From contig MAAE01000050.1 in the NCBI GenBank assembly GCA_002162675.1, positions 1-48,221 of the forward strand: a stretch of DNA of 48,221 nt, given 5' to 3'. A program made the translations under genes and the position numbers. Numbering within the stretch: the stretch's first letter is position 1; each line of letters starts with the position of its first letter. The notes under the pieces were generated by a model. It saw only the letters and a program-made list of their open reading frames with translations, made no database searches and was not told where the DNA came from. This DNA comes from Colwellia sp. 39_35_sub15_T18. GTDB lineage: Bacteria > Pseudomonadota > Gammaproteobacteria > Enterobacterales > Alteromonadaceae. This document shows, one piece after another, positions 1-8,982 of the stretch.

Positions 1-110
1 GCTTTCATTATTGAAGGTACGTCACTTGGTAAACCAAGCTCCGTGTCCGCGCCTTGTTAACGCTTCGGTTATCAAGCAAATTCAGTCTAAATGCGTTCTT
101 AATTGAAAGC
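1..110 (+). other. Unidentified segment, 3' end of a gene or structured RNA
   Basis: I do not recognise this stretch. It holds a small perfect hairpin (CTTGG at 25-29 with CCAAG at 34-38) and a second hairpin (CTTGTTAAC at 53-61 with GTTATCAAG at 68-76, one mismatch, loop GCTTCG). GCTTTCA at 1-7 can pair with TGAAAGC at 104-110, enclosing both, and the terminator at 120-155 follows. That arrangement would suit the 3' end of a structured RNA. Two reading frames are also open into it from the left, one ending at a TAA at 58-60 and one at a TGA at 104-106, and neither gives a protein I recognise. It is cut by the window start. Confidence 0.25.
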
Positions 111-119
111 ATTGAAAAG

Positions 120-155
120 GTCGTTTCCTATGTAAGTTAGGGGACGGCTTTTTTT
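120..155 (+). terminator. Rho-independent terminator
   Basis: GTCGTTTCCTA (120-130) pairs along all 11 positions with TAGGGGACGGC (138-148) if G-U pairs are allowed. A run of seven T follows at 149-155. It would end whatever transcript enters from the left edge and insulates epmA. Confidence 0.8.
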
Positions 156-197
156 GTTTTACTGTTTTGAAACTAAAAATAGAACTACGGAGCTTTC

Positions 198-1175
198 ATG
201 GCTTGGCAAAGTACACTTTCTTGGCAAAATGCTCAGCAAAGAGCAAAGATACTACAACAAATAAGACAGTTTTTTAGCGATCGCGATGTTATTGAAGTTG
301 AAACCCCTGCATTATCCCAAGGTACAGTAACCGATGTGCACCTAGATGCACTTAGTTGTCGTTATAATTTTTTAGCCGATAGCTCAAATAAAGTATCTGT
401 AGATCTTTATTTGCAAACGTCGCCTGAATTTCACATGAAACGTTTACTTGCCTCGGGATACGGCTGTATTTTCCAAATAGCTAAAGCCTTTCGGCATGAA
501 GAAGCGGGTCGTTATCATAATCCAGAATTTACCCTGCTTGAATGGTACCGCTTAGGCTTTGATCACTTTCAATTGATGGATGAAGTAGCAGAGTTACTTA
601 AAACAATTTTAGGCTGCGTTGAACCATCACAAGTAACATACCAACAGTTATTTATTAAGCATGTCGGTGTCGACCCTTTTGTGGCAACTCGTCCGCAATT
701 ATTAGCGTTGCTCACCAAACAGAATAAGTTAAGTGCCTGGTTAGTCGAAGAGCACAATAGTAATATTCTATTACAGTTTATTTTTAGTGAAATTATCGAA
801 CCTAAAATAGGCAATAAGGCACCTTGTTTTGTTTACAACTTTCCCAAGTCGCAAGCATCATTAGCTAAAATTTGTGCTGATGATGATAGAGTTGCGCAAC
901 GATTTGAATGCTATTATCGCGGCGTTGAATTAGTGAATGGCTTTAATGAGTTAACGAATGCTGAAAATCAAACTCAGCGTTTTCAACAAGATAATTTGCA
1001 ACGAAGCGAATTAAGCTTACTAGAAAAACCGATAGATAAAAACTTTATATCAGCGTTAGTCCATGGTTTACCGCAATGCTCAGGTGTTGCCTTAGGCGTA
1101 GATCGTTTGATTATGTTGGCACTTGAAGTCGATAATATTGAGCAAGTCATTAGTTTTCCAATTGACCGCAGTTAA
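198..1175 (+). CDS. epmA: Elongation factor P--(R)-beta-lysine ligase EpmA (GenX/PoxA)
   Basis: Cytoplasmic class II lysyl-tRNA synthetase paralogue. It activates (R)-beta-lysine and attaches it to a conserved lysine of elongation factor P, which helps ribosomes pass proline stretches. The 325 residues equal the usual EpmA length, and the N-terminal tRNA anticodon domain of true LysRS is absent. Motif 2 is visible as FRHEEAGRYHNPEFTLLEWYR-like sequence at about 98-118 and motif 3 as GVALGVDRLIML near 297-308. The ATG is preceded by ACGGAG at a suitable distance. The partners epmB and efp are not in this window. It appears to be its own transcription unit behind the upstream terminator. Confidence 0.95.
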   Translation: MAWQSTLSWQNAQQRAKILQQIRQFFSDRDVIEVETPALSQGTVTDVHLDALSCRYNFLADSSNKVSVDLYLQTSPEFHMKRLLASGYGCIFQIAKAFRHEEAGRYHNPEFTLLEWYRLGFDHFQLMDEVAELLKTILGCVEPSQVTYQQLFIKHVGVDPFVATRPQLLALLTKQNKLSAWLVEEHNSNILLQFIFSEIIEPKIGNKAPCFVYNFPKSQASLAKICADDDRVAQRFECYYRGVELVNGFNELTNAENQTQRFQQDNLQRSELSLLEKPIDKNFISALVHGLPQCSGVALGVDRLIMLALEVDNIEQVISFPIDRS

Positions 1176-1193
1176 AATTTATTAAGATTTGCT

Positions 1194-1212
1194 AATGTTA
1201 TACTATATCAAT
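1194..1212. promoter_or_regulatory. Zur-like operator
   Basis: AATGTTATA-C-TATATCAAT is an interrupted dyad. It matches the gammaproteobacterial Zur consensus (AATGTTATA-N-TATAACATT) exactly in the left half and with two mismatches in the right. It lies 84 bp upstream of the MerC-family ATG and just after the epmA stop. The site is seen in the sequence; zinc control is inferred. Confidence 0.55.
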
Positions 1213-1296
1213 TGTGATAATATTACAAAATAGTAATCACCCTTAAGTTTCTGCTATTTTTCGTCGCAAGTAAAATTAACCCCACCTTGGAATATT

Positions 1297-1677
1297 ATGT
1301 TAGATAGAATAGGCATCACAGCAACCTCATTATGTGCATTACATTGTATTTTGCTACCTATTTTATTGCCAGTATTACCGTTAATGGGTCTTAGCTTTTT
1401 GGCTGATCATACTTGGGAGCACATTTTTTTACTGATGACAGCAGTTCTAGGATCAATTGCTTTATTTTCGGGCTTTAAACGCTACCACAAACGCTTATAC
1501 CCGTTTTATTTGCTCTATTTAGGTGTTGCACTGTACTGGATAAAACATGACTTTTCAGAAGACGTAGAGGTTTATTTTATTATCGGTGGTGCAAGCCTCA
1601 TCATTGCTGCTCACTTTATTAACATTAAGTTATGTAATAGTTGTAAGCAGTGTGATGAAGAGACCTGTACCTCATAA
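1297..1677 (+). CDS. MerC-family small membrane protein, possible metal transporter
   Basis: A 126-residue inner-membrane protein of the MerC domain family. It shows about four hydrophobic segments (roughly 10-33, 40-60, 68-83 and 92-108). The N-terminal CALHC pair sits in the first membrane segment as in MerC, and a cysteine-rich tail (CNSCKQCDEETC, about 113-124) may bind metal. Classical MerC moves Hg(II) inward, but no merR, merA or merP is nearby. The Zur-like box upstream suggests zinc, or a response to zinc starvation, instead. It stands alone between epmA and the convergent ntrC. Family membership is fairly sure; the substrate is inference. Confidence 0.8.
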   Translation: MLDRIGITATSLCALHCILLPILLPVLPLMGLSFLADHTWEHIFLLMTAVLGSIALFSGFKRYHKRLYPFYLLYLGVALYWIKHDFSEDVEVYFIIGGASLIIAAHFINIKLCNSCKQCDEETCTS

Positions 1678-1738
1678 TTTTTGTTGAGAGAAAATCATCA
1701 GCAGCATGTAGAGCAAATGGTTATCATTACTCAGCTGT

Positions 1739-3142
1739 TTAGTTTATCTCCAATTCTTTTAGTTTCCTTGTTAAGGTATTTCTCCCCCAACCCAGCTTTT
1801 TAGCCGCATCCTGTTTATGCCCTTGAGTAAACAGTAATGCGCGCTCTAGCATTATTTTCTCAAATTCGGGCATAGCGGTATCTAAAATAGCACTGCTTCC
1901 TAAAGCTAATTGTTGATCCATCCAGTCACTTAATGCGGCTTGCCAAGAAGATGCTTGTGGCGATATTTGAGCTGTTTTTTCTGTTAATTCGCTAGGTAAA
2001 TCTTCTAACAAAATTTCTTGTCCGCTTGCCATTACGGTTAAAAAACGACAGATATTTTCAAGTTGACGAACATTGCCTGGCCATTGGCATTGTTGCAAAA
2101 AGATAGCGGCTTTTTTACTTAATGATTTTGACTCTACGCTAAGTTCATTAGCTGCTTGTTTGAGAAAATGTTCACTCAGCTGAATAATATCTTCTTTTCG
2201 TTCTCGTAAACTAGGTAGGTGGACCCGAATAACGTTGAGGCGGTGAAATAAATCTTCTCTAAACTCACCGTTTTTCACTCTATCTTCAAGATTCTGGTGA
2301 GTGGCAGCAATAATACGCACATCAACCTGTACGGGAGAATGACCACCGACGCGATAAAATTGGCCATCGGAAAGTACTCGTAAGAGTCGGGTTTGAATTT
2401 CTAATGGCATGTCGCCAATTTCATCAAGAAATAATGTACCACTGTGAGCCTGCTCAAAGCGACCCTGACGAACGGAGTTAGCCCCCGTGAAAGCACCTTT
2501 TTCATGACCGAATAATTCCGATTCAATTAAATCTTTAGGTATAGCAGCCATGTTCAGTGGAATAAAAGGCGCTTTCGAGCGAGGGCTATGAGAATGTAAA
2601 GCATGGGCAACGAGCTCTTTACCGGTACCAGATTCACCATTAATAAGCACACTAATACTGGAACGTGATAAACGGCCAATAGCACGAAATACTTCTTGCA
2701 TGGCAGGTGCTTCGCCAATGAGTCCTGAGGCAAGTGGTGCACTTTCTTTTTGCTGGTTTTTAGCACTCTGTTCGCGAGCGTGGGTGATTGCTCGTTTAGT
2801 TAAGTTAACCGCTTCATCCATGTCAAATGGCTTGGGTAGATACTCAAATGCACCACCTTGATAGGCATTAACAGCACTGTCTAAGTCTGAATGTGCTGTC
2901 ATGATGATCACAGGAATATTAGGGTGTGCTTTGCTAATTGAATTAAGTAATGTCATACCGTCAATGTCTGGCATTCTAATATCTGAAATAATAACTTCAG
3001 GCTGATCATGATCTAAAGCGATTAATACATTTTGAGCCCCTTCAAATGAAGCACTGGTAATATTCGCGCTGGCAAATGCTTTTTCTAAAACCCAGCGTAT
3101 TGAGCTATCGTCATCTACTATCCAAACTTGTTCGGTGGTCAT
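1739..3142 (-). CDS. glnG: Nitrogen regulation protein NR(I), sigma-54 activator NtrC
   Basis: Response regulator of the NtrBC nitrogen system. When phosphorylated by NtrB it oligomerises at enhancers and remodels sigma-54 RNA polymerase at glnA and other promoters. Domains in order: receiver with phospho-acceptor Asp54 in ISDIRMPD; AAA+ domain with Walker A GESGTGKE (about 169-176), the sigma-54-contacting GAFTGA loop (about 216-221) and a Walker B LFLDEIGD; C-terminal Fis-type helix-turn-helix (AAKKLGWGRNTLTRKLKEL). At 467 residues it has the normal length. AAGAGAAT lies in front of the ATG. It is 71 bp downstream of ntrB in the same direction, so the two are probably cotranscribed. Confidence 0.96.
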   Translation of the reverse strand: MTTEQVWIVDDDSSIRWVLEKAFASANITSASFEGAQNVLIALDHDQPEVIISDIRMPDIDGMTLLNSISKAHPNIPVIIMTAHSDLDSAVNAYQGGAFEYLPKPFDMDEAVNLTKRAITHAREQSAKNQQKESAPLASGLIGEAPAMQEVFRAIGRLSRSSISVLINGESGTGKELVAHALHSHSPRSKAPFIPLNMAAIPKDLIESELFGHEKGAFTGANSVRQGRFEQAHSGTLFLDEIGDMPLEIQTRLLRVLSDGQFYRVGGHSPVQVDVRIIAATHQNLEDRVKNGEFREDLFHRLNVIRVHLPSLRERKEDIIQLSEHFLKQAANELSVESKSLSKKAAIFLQQCQWPGNVRQLENICRFLTVMASGQEILLEDLPSELTEKTAQISPQASSWQAALSDWMDQQLALGSSAILDTAMPEFEKIMLERALLFTQGHKQDAAKKLGWGRNTLTRKLKELEIN

Positions 3143-3213
3143 TAGTTATTCTCTTGGGTGAAAGCGAGTTAAAGTGATTTAAAATCCGTGTATGAATATG
3201 GTTACCACAAACG

Positions 3214-4290
3214 TTACTGCTTCAGAGGCAGTAAAATTATAAATTCAGTGTGACCTGGTTGGCTATGGCAAGACAATTTACCATGGTGCTGGTTAACCAA
3301 GGTCTGTGCTATTGAAAGGCCAAGCCCAGTACCGTTTGAACGACCCGATACCATAGGATAAAAAAGCGTGTCTTGTATCTTAGTGGGAATACCGGGACCG
3401 TCATCGATAATGCTAATTTGCACGGCGAGTTTTATTCGTTGGCCATTAATATTTTTATTGCTGGCGATACGGGTTTTTAGCGTGATGGTGTTATTTTCAC
3501 CAATGGCTTGAACGGCATTATTGACAATGTTTAATACCGCTTGCTGCACTTTTTCTTGGTCGCACTCTATACTTGGGATCGACGGATCATAGTCTCGGCG
3601 TAGTTGAACATTTTGTTCATTGGAATAACTAACCACTTGATACACTTTTTCAAGTACAGAATGAATGTTGTGCTTTTGAATTTGCGGTAATTGGTTAGGG
3701 CCAAGTAAGCGATCAACTAAGTTTGTTAGTCTATCTGCTTGCTCAATAATCATCGCGGTATATTCTTGCTGCTCTTCATTTAACTCTTTACTGAGTAATT
3801 GTGCGGCACCGCGTAAACCGCCTAATGGATTTTTTATCTCATGAGCTAAACCTTTAATTAAATCGCGTGCAGCAATCCATTGCTGTTGTTGAAAAACTTC
3901 TAAACTAATTTGTTTTTGTTGATCAATTTGCTTGAACTCTAGTAGCACATGAGGAATTCGTTCAAATTCGATGATAGAAGCCGTAATTTCTGCCGTAAAA
4001 CGGTGCTCTTGATTAAATTGAATAACAATATCGCTGTCAGTAAACTCTTGCCCTGTGGTTAGTAGCTGTTGTAAGCGTGTTTCATTTATTGAGGTTTTGG
4101 CAAATATCAAATCAAAATGGTTGCCATAGAGCTTATACATGCTTTTTATCAGCAAGGCTTCTGCTGCTGGGTTGAGGTAGCAAATATTTAAATGGTTATC
4201 GAGGATAAGTACCGCGGTCACGAGCTGGTTAGCTAATGTTTGTTGATAGCCATATTTGCGTTCTTGAATTTCTTGTCTGCTGGGCAACAT
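3214..4290 (-). CDS. glnL: Nitrogen regulation sensor kinase/phosphatase NtrB
   Basis: Cytoplasmic PII-controlled histidine kinase and phosphatase that sets NtrC phosphorylation. It has an N-terminal PAS domain (about 18-120), a HisKA segment with His150 in LIKGLAHEIKNPLGG, and a HATPase domain with an N box (NIVNNAVQAI), G1 (DDGPGI) and G2 (GTGLGLSIA). The 358 residues suit the family and there are no membrane segments, as expected. No clear Shine-Dalgarno sequence precedes the ATG. An NtrC-type dyad 25-41 bp upstream of the start suggests autoregulation, as at E. coli glnL. Confidence 0.95.
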   Translation of the reverse strand: MLPSRQEIQERKYGYQQTLANQLVTAVLILDNHLNICYLNPAAEALLIKSMYKLYGNHFDLIFAKTSINETRLQQLLTTGQEFTDSDIVIQFNQEHRFTAEITASIIEFERIPHVLLEFKQIDQQKQISLEVFQQQQWIAARDLIKGLAHEIKNPLGGLRGAAQLLSKELNEEQQEYTAMIIEQADRLTNLVDRLLGPNQLPQIQKHNIHSVLEKVYQVVSYSNEQNVQLRRDYDPSIPSIECDQEKVQQAVLNIVNNAVQAIGENNTITLKTRIASNKNINGQRIKLAVQISIIDDGPGIPTKIQDTLFYPMVSGRSNGTGLGLSIAQTLVNQHHGKLSCHSQPGHTEFIILLPLKQ

Positions 4291-4314
4291 AAAACTTTAT
4301 ACCTAGTTAACGAA

Positions 4315-4331
4315 TGCCCTAATATGGTGCA
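4315..4331. promoter_or_regulatory. NtrC-binding site upstream of ntrB
   Basis: TGCCCTAATATGGTGCA fits the NtrC dyad (TGCAC-N7-GTGCA type) with one base off in the left GCAC half. It sits just upstream of the ntrB start, a position that suits repression of basal ntrBC transcription. Confidence 0.6.
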
Positions 4332-4381
4332 TTTGCTGTTAGTATATGTGAAAAAAGGTTTATCTGCAGCCAAAATACTAT

Positions 4382-4413
4382 GCTTCGGTGCTATTTTGTT
4401 AATTTACCGAAGC
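4382..4413 (-). terminator. Hairpin at the 3' end of the DUF4124 gene
   Basis: GCTTCGGT (4382-4389) and ACCGAAGC (4406-4413) form a perfect 8-bp stem with a 16-nt loop overlapping the stop of the DUF4124 gene. On the minus strand only a short T-rich stretch follows, so it may be an attenuating or weak terminator between that gene and ntrB. Confidence 0.35.
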
Positions 4414-4917
4414 TCGGTGCATATAAAACGTAATAGCTTTAGATAATGCAATAACCTTGCCCTTTTCATTAAGCAATTGCATTTTTATTTGATGTTCGCC
4501 ACGGTCAATGTTTTTTAGTGAAAACATAGTATGGGTTTGCGGTCTTAAATAAGGTTTACCGTCTAAGATAAGTTGAATTTTCAAGCCTCTTTTGAAAATA
4601 GGCTTGATACTGCCACTGATGTAAATGGAGCCAGTATTATCACGGATAGTTGTATTATTTTTGGGGTGGTTAATAACAACTTGGTAATCGTCTGTTATTT
4701 TTTTTGTTTGAATATCTAAAACTTGAGTGTCAATTGTTGTAGATGACTGAATGACATTGCCAGGCTTAGTAATGACTTCTTCGGCACCTGGTCTAGGGGT
4801 ATCTGAATAAACTAATTCACCTTTTTCATTGCGCCACACATATATTTTAGCCGTACTACCGTTCACGGGAGTTGCAATAGATAGCGCTAGCAGTGTTAGT
4901 AATAAAAATTTTATCAT
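4399..4917 (-). CDS. DUF4124-domain periplasmic protein
   Basis: A 172-residue exported protein of unknown function. An N-terminal signal peptide (basic start, then LLLTLLALSIATPVNG) precedes the DUF4124 signature (KIYVWRNEKGELVYSDTPRPG, about 24-44). The second half (GSIYISGSIKPIFKRGLKI onward) looks like a beta-rich Ig-like domain. I chose the ATG at 4917 over an in-frame TTG six bases earlier because it gives a normal signal peptide. A gene of this type between glnA and ntrB is a recurring arrangement in Alteromonadales and Vibrionales, which hints at coregulation with nitrogen genes; its role is not known. Confidence 0.85.
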   Translation of the reverse strand: MIKFLLLTLLALSIATPVNGSTAKIYVWRNEKGELVYSDTPRPGAEEVITKPGNVIQSSTTIDTQVLDIQTKKITDDYQVVINHPKNNTTIRDNTGSIYISGSIKPIFKRGLKIQLILDGKPYLRPQTHTMFSLKNIDRGEHQIKMQLLNEKGKVIALSKAITFYMHRASVN

Positions 4918-5043
4918 AGTCAACTAAGTATATCTGTCCTTTAGATATATTCAAACATACCAAATGTGTGAACATAGGTAGTTCTAACTTATACAAAAAA
5001 TTATAGATTTACTACTGAAAAATATATTTCTTTAAATTTAAAC

Positions 5044-5070
5044 ATAAAAAAAGCTCACCGAGGTGAGCTT
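5044..5070 (-). terminator. glnA terminator
   Basis: AAGCTCAC (5051-5058) pairs with GTGAGCTT (5063-5070) around a CGAG loop. On the minus strand a run of T follows the stem (A run at 5045-5052 on plus). It lies 28 bp beyond the glnA stop. Confidence 0.88.
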
Positions 5071-5097
5071 CTTAATTCAATATAGTTTTTAGTTATA

Positions 5098-6504
5098 TTA
5101 AACGCTGTAGTACATATCAAATTCTACAGGGTGAGTTGTAGAGTTTAGTAATTCAATTTCTTCACGCTTAAGGCCAATGTAGGCATTAATCATATCGATA
5201 TCCATTACGCCGCCAGCAGTTAAGAAATCATTATCTGCTTCTAAGCTATCTAATGCCTCTCCTAATGAAGAACAAACTTGAGGAATTTCAGCCGCTTCTT
5301 CTGCAGGTAGGTCGTATAAATCTTTATCCATAGCATCGCCAGGATGGATTTTGTTTTTGATACCGTCAAGGCCAGCCATTAACATAGCAGTGAAGCCTAA
5401 GTAAGGGTTCATCGTTGGATCTGGGAAGCGTACTTCAATGCGCATTGCTTTAGGGCTAGGTACAATTGGAATACGAATAGACGCTGAACGGTTACGAGCT
5501 GAATATGCAAGCATTACTGGCGCTTCGAAACCCGGAACAAGGCGTTTGTATGAGTTAGTAGAAGCGTTAGTAAACGCGTTCAATGCTTTAGCATGCTTGA
5601 TGATACCACCAATGTAGTAAATAGCATCTTGAGACAATCCGCCGTACTTATCACCAGAGAATAAGTTAACGCCATCTTTAGCTAGAGATTGATGAACGTG
5701 CATACCAGTACCGTTATCACCAACTAATGGCTTAGGCATAAATGTGGCTGTTTTACCGTAAGCGTGAGCTACGTTATGAACAACATACTTGTATATTTGT
5801 ACTTCATCAGCTTTTTTAACCATGGTATTAAAGCGACAAGCGATTTCGTTTTGACCAGCAGTTGCTACTTCATGGTGATGCGCTTCAACAACTAAGCCCA
5901 TATCTTCCATTACTAAACACATAGCAGAACGTAAGTCTTGTGATGAATCAACAGGTGATGTTGGGAAGTAACCACCTTTAACGCCTGGACGATGACCCAT
6001 GTTGCCTTCTTCGTATTCAGTACCTGAATTCCAAGCCGCTTCTTTATCATCAATTTTGTAGAATGAACCACTCATATCAGTATGGAAACGAACGTCATCA
6101 AAAACGAAAAACTCTGGCTCAGGACCAATTAATACTGTGTCAGCAATGCCTGTGCTGCGCATATATTCTTCAGCACGGTTAGCAACTGAACGAGGATCAC
6201 GGCTGTAACCTAACATAGTATCAGGTTCAACAATATCACAACGAATGTTCAACGTTACAGCTTCAGTGAATGGGTCTAAAACCGCTGTTGATGCATCAGG
6301 CATCATTACCATGTCAGATGCATCAATGCCTTTCCAACCTTGAATTGAAGAGCCATCAAACATTTTACCATCTTCGAAGAAGTCTTCGTTAACTTGGTGA
6401 TGAGGGATTGAAACGTGTTGCTCTTTACCTTTTGAATCAGTAAAACGAAGGTCAACAAATTTGACATCGTGCTCTTTAATTAAATCGAATACTGCTTGTG
6501 ACAT
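5098..6504 (-). CDS. glnA: Glutamine synthetase type I (GSI-beta)
   Basis: Makes glutamine from glutamate, ammonia and ATP as a cytoplasmic dodecamer; the main ammonium-assimilating enzyme. 468 residues from the chosen ATG, matching E. coli GlnA. Visible are the N-terminal beta-grasp region ([14 protein letters not shown]), the DGSSI segment, PEPEFF metal-binding glutamates, the ATP-binding [16 protein letters not shown] region and the adenylylation tyrosine near residue 397 in DLYDLPAEE. So the enzyme is probably controlled by GlnE/GlnB. The start at 6504 has a strong GGAGAGAC ribosome site. The frame is open upstream to 6642, but that stretch contains the sigma-54 promoter and is not glnA-like. 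Confidence 0.98.
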   Translation of the reverse strand: MSQAVFDLIKEHDVKFVDLRFTDSKGKEQHVSIPHHQVNEDFFEDGKMFDGSSIQGWKGIDASDMVMMPDASTAVLDPFTEAVTLNIRCDIVEPDTMLGYSRDPRSVANRAEEYMRSTGIADTVLIGPEPEFFVFDDVRFHTDMSGSFYKIDDKEAAWNSGTEYEEGNMGHRPGVKGGYFPTSPVDSSQDLRSAMCLVMEDMGLVVEAHHHEVATAGQNEIACRFNTMVKKADEVQIYKYVVHNVAHAYGKTATFMPKPLVGDNGTGMHVHQSLAKDGVNLFSGDKYGGLSQDAIYYIGGIIKHAKALNAFTNASTNSYKRLVPGFEAPVMLAYSARNRSASIRIPIVPSPKAMRIEVRFPDPTMNPYLGFTAMLMAGLDGIKNKIHPGDAMDKDLYDLPAEEAAEIPQVCSSLGEALDSLEADNDFLTAGGVMDIDMINAYIGLKREEIELLNSTTHPVEFDMYYSV

Positions 6505-6570
6505 TTTGTCTCTCCAGTGGGTTAGTTTTAAATCTATTTTTTGGTATACACCAATGTTGTGGCTAATATA

Positions 6571-6586
6571 AGCTAAAATTATGCCA
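6571..6586 (-). promoter_or_regulatory. Sigma-54 promoter of glnA
   Basis: On the minus strand the sequence is TGGCATAATTTTAGCT: a GG (-24 element) and a GC (-12 element) exactly 10 bases apart, as sigma-54 requires. The predicted transcription start is about 57 bases before the glnA ATG. Confidence 0.75.
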
Positions 6587-6637
6587 ATAATAAAAGGTTT
6601 GATAAACAATGGGTTAACTTCCTTGTGAAAAAACTGA

Positions 6638-6675
6638 TGCACTTATGGAGTGCGGCATAAGATCTTTCTGGTGCA
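6638..6675. promoter_or_regulatory. NtrC enhancer sites for glnA
   Basis: TGCACTTATGGAGTGCG at 6638-6654 has GCAC and GTGC separated by 7 bases, the NtrC spacing. A second half-site TGGTGCA lies at 6669-6675, its inferred dyad centre about 21 bp (two helical turns) away. Both are roughly 80-110 bp upstream of the inferred sigma-54 start, as in E. coli glnA. The 405-bp glnA-typA gap otherwise holds only the typA promoter. Confidence 0.65.
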
Positions 6676-6825
6676 ATGGTTATCAAATCGCAATAACTAT
6701 AAACTATTTTGATATTTTTACCTGTAATTAATTGGTTTATCTACTGGCTTTTTGTTGTTGATTCAATGGTATTGTTATTTATCTTAATGTGAGATGATAA
6801 GTGATATCTTTTTGAACAAATGCCC

Positions 6826-6833
6826 TGTATAAT
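6826..6833 (+). promoter_or_regulatory. Probable typA promoter -10 region
   Basis: A consensus TATAAT at 6828-6833 directly preceded by TG. No convincing -35 hexamer lies 16-18 bp upstream. The implied leader of typA is about 70 nt. Confidence 0.5.
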
Positions 6834-6909
6834 GCGCGCCCAATTATAGTCCTATTTATTTGCCGTGCTTTGGTAGTGCGAGTTAATAATATAACAGCGA
6901 GTAACGCCT

Positions 6910-8727
6910 GTGTTAGATAAATTACGCAACGTCGCAATTATTGCCCACGTTGATCACGGAAAAACCACTTTAGTTGATAAATTATTAGAGCAATCAGGAA
7001 CACTTGATGCTCGTAGCGGTCTTGAAGAGCGCGTAATGGACTCGAACGATATCGAGAAAGAACGTGGTATCACAATTTTAGCCAAAAATACGGCGATTAA
7101 CTACAATGATTACCGTGTAAATATTGTCGATACTCCAGGCCATGCGGATTTCGGTGGTGAAGTAGAACGTGTAATGTCAATGGTTGACTCGGTACTACTA
7201 ATCGTTGATGCACAAGAAGGCCCAATGCCACAAACGCGTTTTGTAACGCAGAAAGCTTTTGCTCAAGGCCTTAAGCCTATTTTAGTTATCAATAAAGTTG
7301 ATAAGCCTGGTTCTCGTCCTGATTGGGTTATGGATCAAGTTTTTGAATTATTTGATAACCTTGGTGCTACCGATGAACAACTTGATTTTAAAGTGGTTTA
7401 TGCTTCAGCCATCAACGGCTGGGCTTCGCTTGAAGAAGGCGAAACTGGCACTGATATGACGCCTTTATTTGAAACCATTATTAAAGAAGTTCCACAGCCT
7501 ACAGCCGATCCTGAAGGCGCATTTCAAATGCAAATATCTCAACTTGATTACAGCTCGTACTTGGGCGTTATCGGTGTTGGTCGTATTATGCGTGGTAGTG
7601 TTAAACCAAACCAGCAAGTAACCATTCAACTTGCTAGCGGTGGTGTTCATAACGCTAAAGTAGGTAAAGTATTTGGTTACTTAGGCCTAGAGCGTCATGA
7701 TATTGCTGAAGGCTTTGCTGGTGATATCATCGCCATTACCGGTTTAGGCGAGTTAAAAATATCTGATACTATCTGTTGCCCAACAGAAGTTGAAGGTTTG
7801 CCGGCATTGTCAATTGATGAGCCAACGATCAACATGACTTTCCAAGTGAACACTTCACCATTTTGTGGTCAAGAAGGTAAGTATGTTACTTCACGTAACA
7901 TTAAAGACAGACTAGATAAAGAATTAGTACATAACGTTGCATTACGTGTTGAACAACTTGATGATCCTGATAAATTTAAAGTATCTGGCCGTGGTGAGCT
8001 TCACTTAGGTATCTTAATTGAGAACATGCGTCGTGAAGGTTATGAATTAGCTGTTTCACGTCCTGAAGTTATTATTCGTGAAGTTGATGGTCAGTTAGAA
8101 GAACCTTATGAAACAGTAACCATTGATGTTGAAGAGCAGCATCAAGGTTCTATTATGGAAAAAATGGGTATTCGTAAAGCGGAACTTACTGATATGGCAC
8201 CCGATGGTACGGGTCGTATCCGTATGGACTTTATCATGCCAAGTCGTGGTTTGATTGGTTTCCAAACTGAATTTATGACCTTAACGTCAGGCTCTGGTTT
8301 GATTTACCATACATTCTTTGAATACGGACCTCACAAGGGTGGCGAAATTGGCCAACGTAAAAATGGTGTGATGATTGGTAATGCAACCGGTAAAGCATTA
8401 ACTAACGCTATCTTTAACTTACAATCTCGTGGTCGTATGTTAATTGGTCATGGTGTTGATATTTATGAAGGCCAAATTATTGGTATTCATAGTCGTGATA
8501 ATGACTTAACAGTAAATGCCCTTAAAGGTAAGCAGTTAACTAACGTTCGTTCATCAGGTACTGATGAAGCACAAACGTTAACGCCGCCTATCATTATGTC
8601 ATTAGAACAAGCATTAGAGTTTATTGATAATGATGAGTTGGTAGAGGTAACCCCTGAGAATATTCGTATTCGTAAGAAGTTTTTAAAAGAAAATGATCGT
8701 AAACGCGAAGGTCGCGCTGCGAAATAA
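6910..8727 (+). CDS. typA: Ribosome-associated GTPase TypA/BipA
   Basis: Translational GTPase of the EF-G/LepA class. It binds the 70S ribosome and supports growth in the cold and under stress, with a role in 50S assembly. 605 residues, the normal length. G1 is AHVDHGKTT (about 12-20), then [12 protein letters not shown] (G3) and NKVDKPG (G4), followed by beta-barrel domain II, two EF-G-like alpha/beta domains and the BipA C-terminal domain (LGLIYH / GRNNGV-type region, VRSSGTDEA). The start is a GTG; from there the protein aligns with the usual MIEKLRN opening. Only a weak AGCGAG lies upstream, so initiation may be modest. It is divergent from glnA, an arrangement also seen in E. coli. Confidence 0.97.
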   Translation: MLDKLRNVAIIAHVDHGKTTLVDKLLEQSGTLDARSGLEERVMDSNDIEKERGITILAKNTAINYNDYRVNIVDTPGHADFGGEVERVMSMVDSVLLIVDAQEGPMPQTRFVTQKAFAQGLKPILVINKVDKPGSRPDWVMDQVFELFDNLGATDEQLDFKVVYASAINGWASLEEGETGTDMTPLFETIIKEVPQPTADPEGAFQMQISQLDYSSYLGVIGVGRIMRGSVKPNQQVTIQLASGGVHNAKVGKVFGYLGLERHDIAEGFAGDIIAITGLGELKISDTICCPTEVEGLPALSIDEPTINMTFQVNTSPFCGQEGKYVTSRNIKDRLDKELVHNVALRVEQLDDPDKFKVSGRGELHLGILIENMRREGYELAVSRPEVIIREVDGQLEEPYETVTIDVEEQHQGSIMEKMGIRKAELTDMAPDGTGRIRMDFIMPSRGLIGFQTEFMTLTSGSGLIYHTFFEYGPHKGGEIGQRKNGVMIGNATGKALTNAIFNLQSRGRMLIGHGVDIYEGQIIGIHSRDNDLTVNALKGKQLTNVRSSGTDEAQTLTPPIIMSLEQALEFIDNDELVEVTPENIRIRKKFLKENDRKREGRAAK

Positions 8728-8753
8728 TTTTTGCTCTGCCAAGTTTAATGTTA

Positions 8754-8786
8754 AAAACCGCCTTTATTCTTTCAGGCGGTTTTTTA
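8754..8786 (+). terminator. typA terminator
   Basis: AAAACCGCCT (8754-8763) and AGGCGGTTTT (8774-8783) form a strong stem followed by further T. It is 26 bp past the typA stop. Confidence 0.9.
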
Positions 8787-8982
8787 TTGCCAAAAACTTA
8801 TTACTAAAAAATAGTATTGATAAGTTTATGTTTTATTTTAACTAAATATAAATGCTTATATCTTGTTACTTTTTCTTGCTTTAAATAGTGAGCAAAGATG
8901 ATATTTGCTGCTACGCTTAAATTACCAGTCAGGCATTACCGCTGACATATTTCATTAGCTTTTTAGCAAAAGGAGTTGCAAG

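Noticed and set aside
53..76. Resemblance to an integron attC core (GTTAAC..GTTA)
   Set aside because: R and L box patterns and the terminal GTTRRRY/RYYYAAC do not fit; it is a simple hairpin, and no integrase or cassette array is present.
6505..6642. N-terminal 46-codon extension of glnA
   Set aside because: It contains the sigma-54 promoter, has no ribosome site at its start, and the downstream ATG at 6504 has a strong one and matches known GlnA starts.
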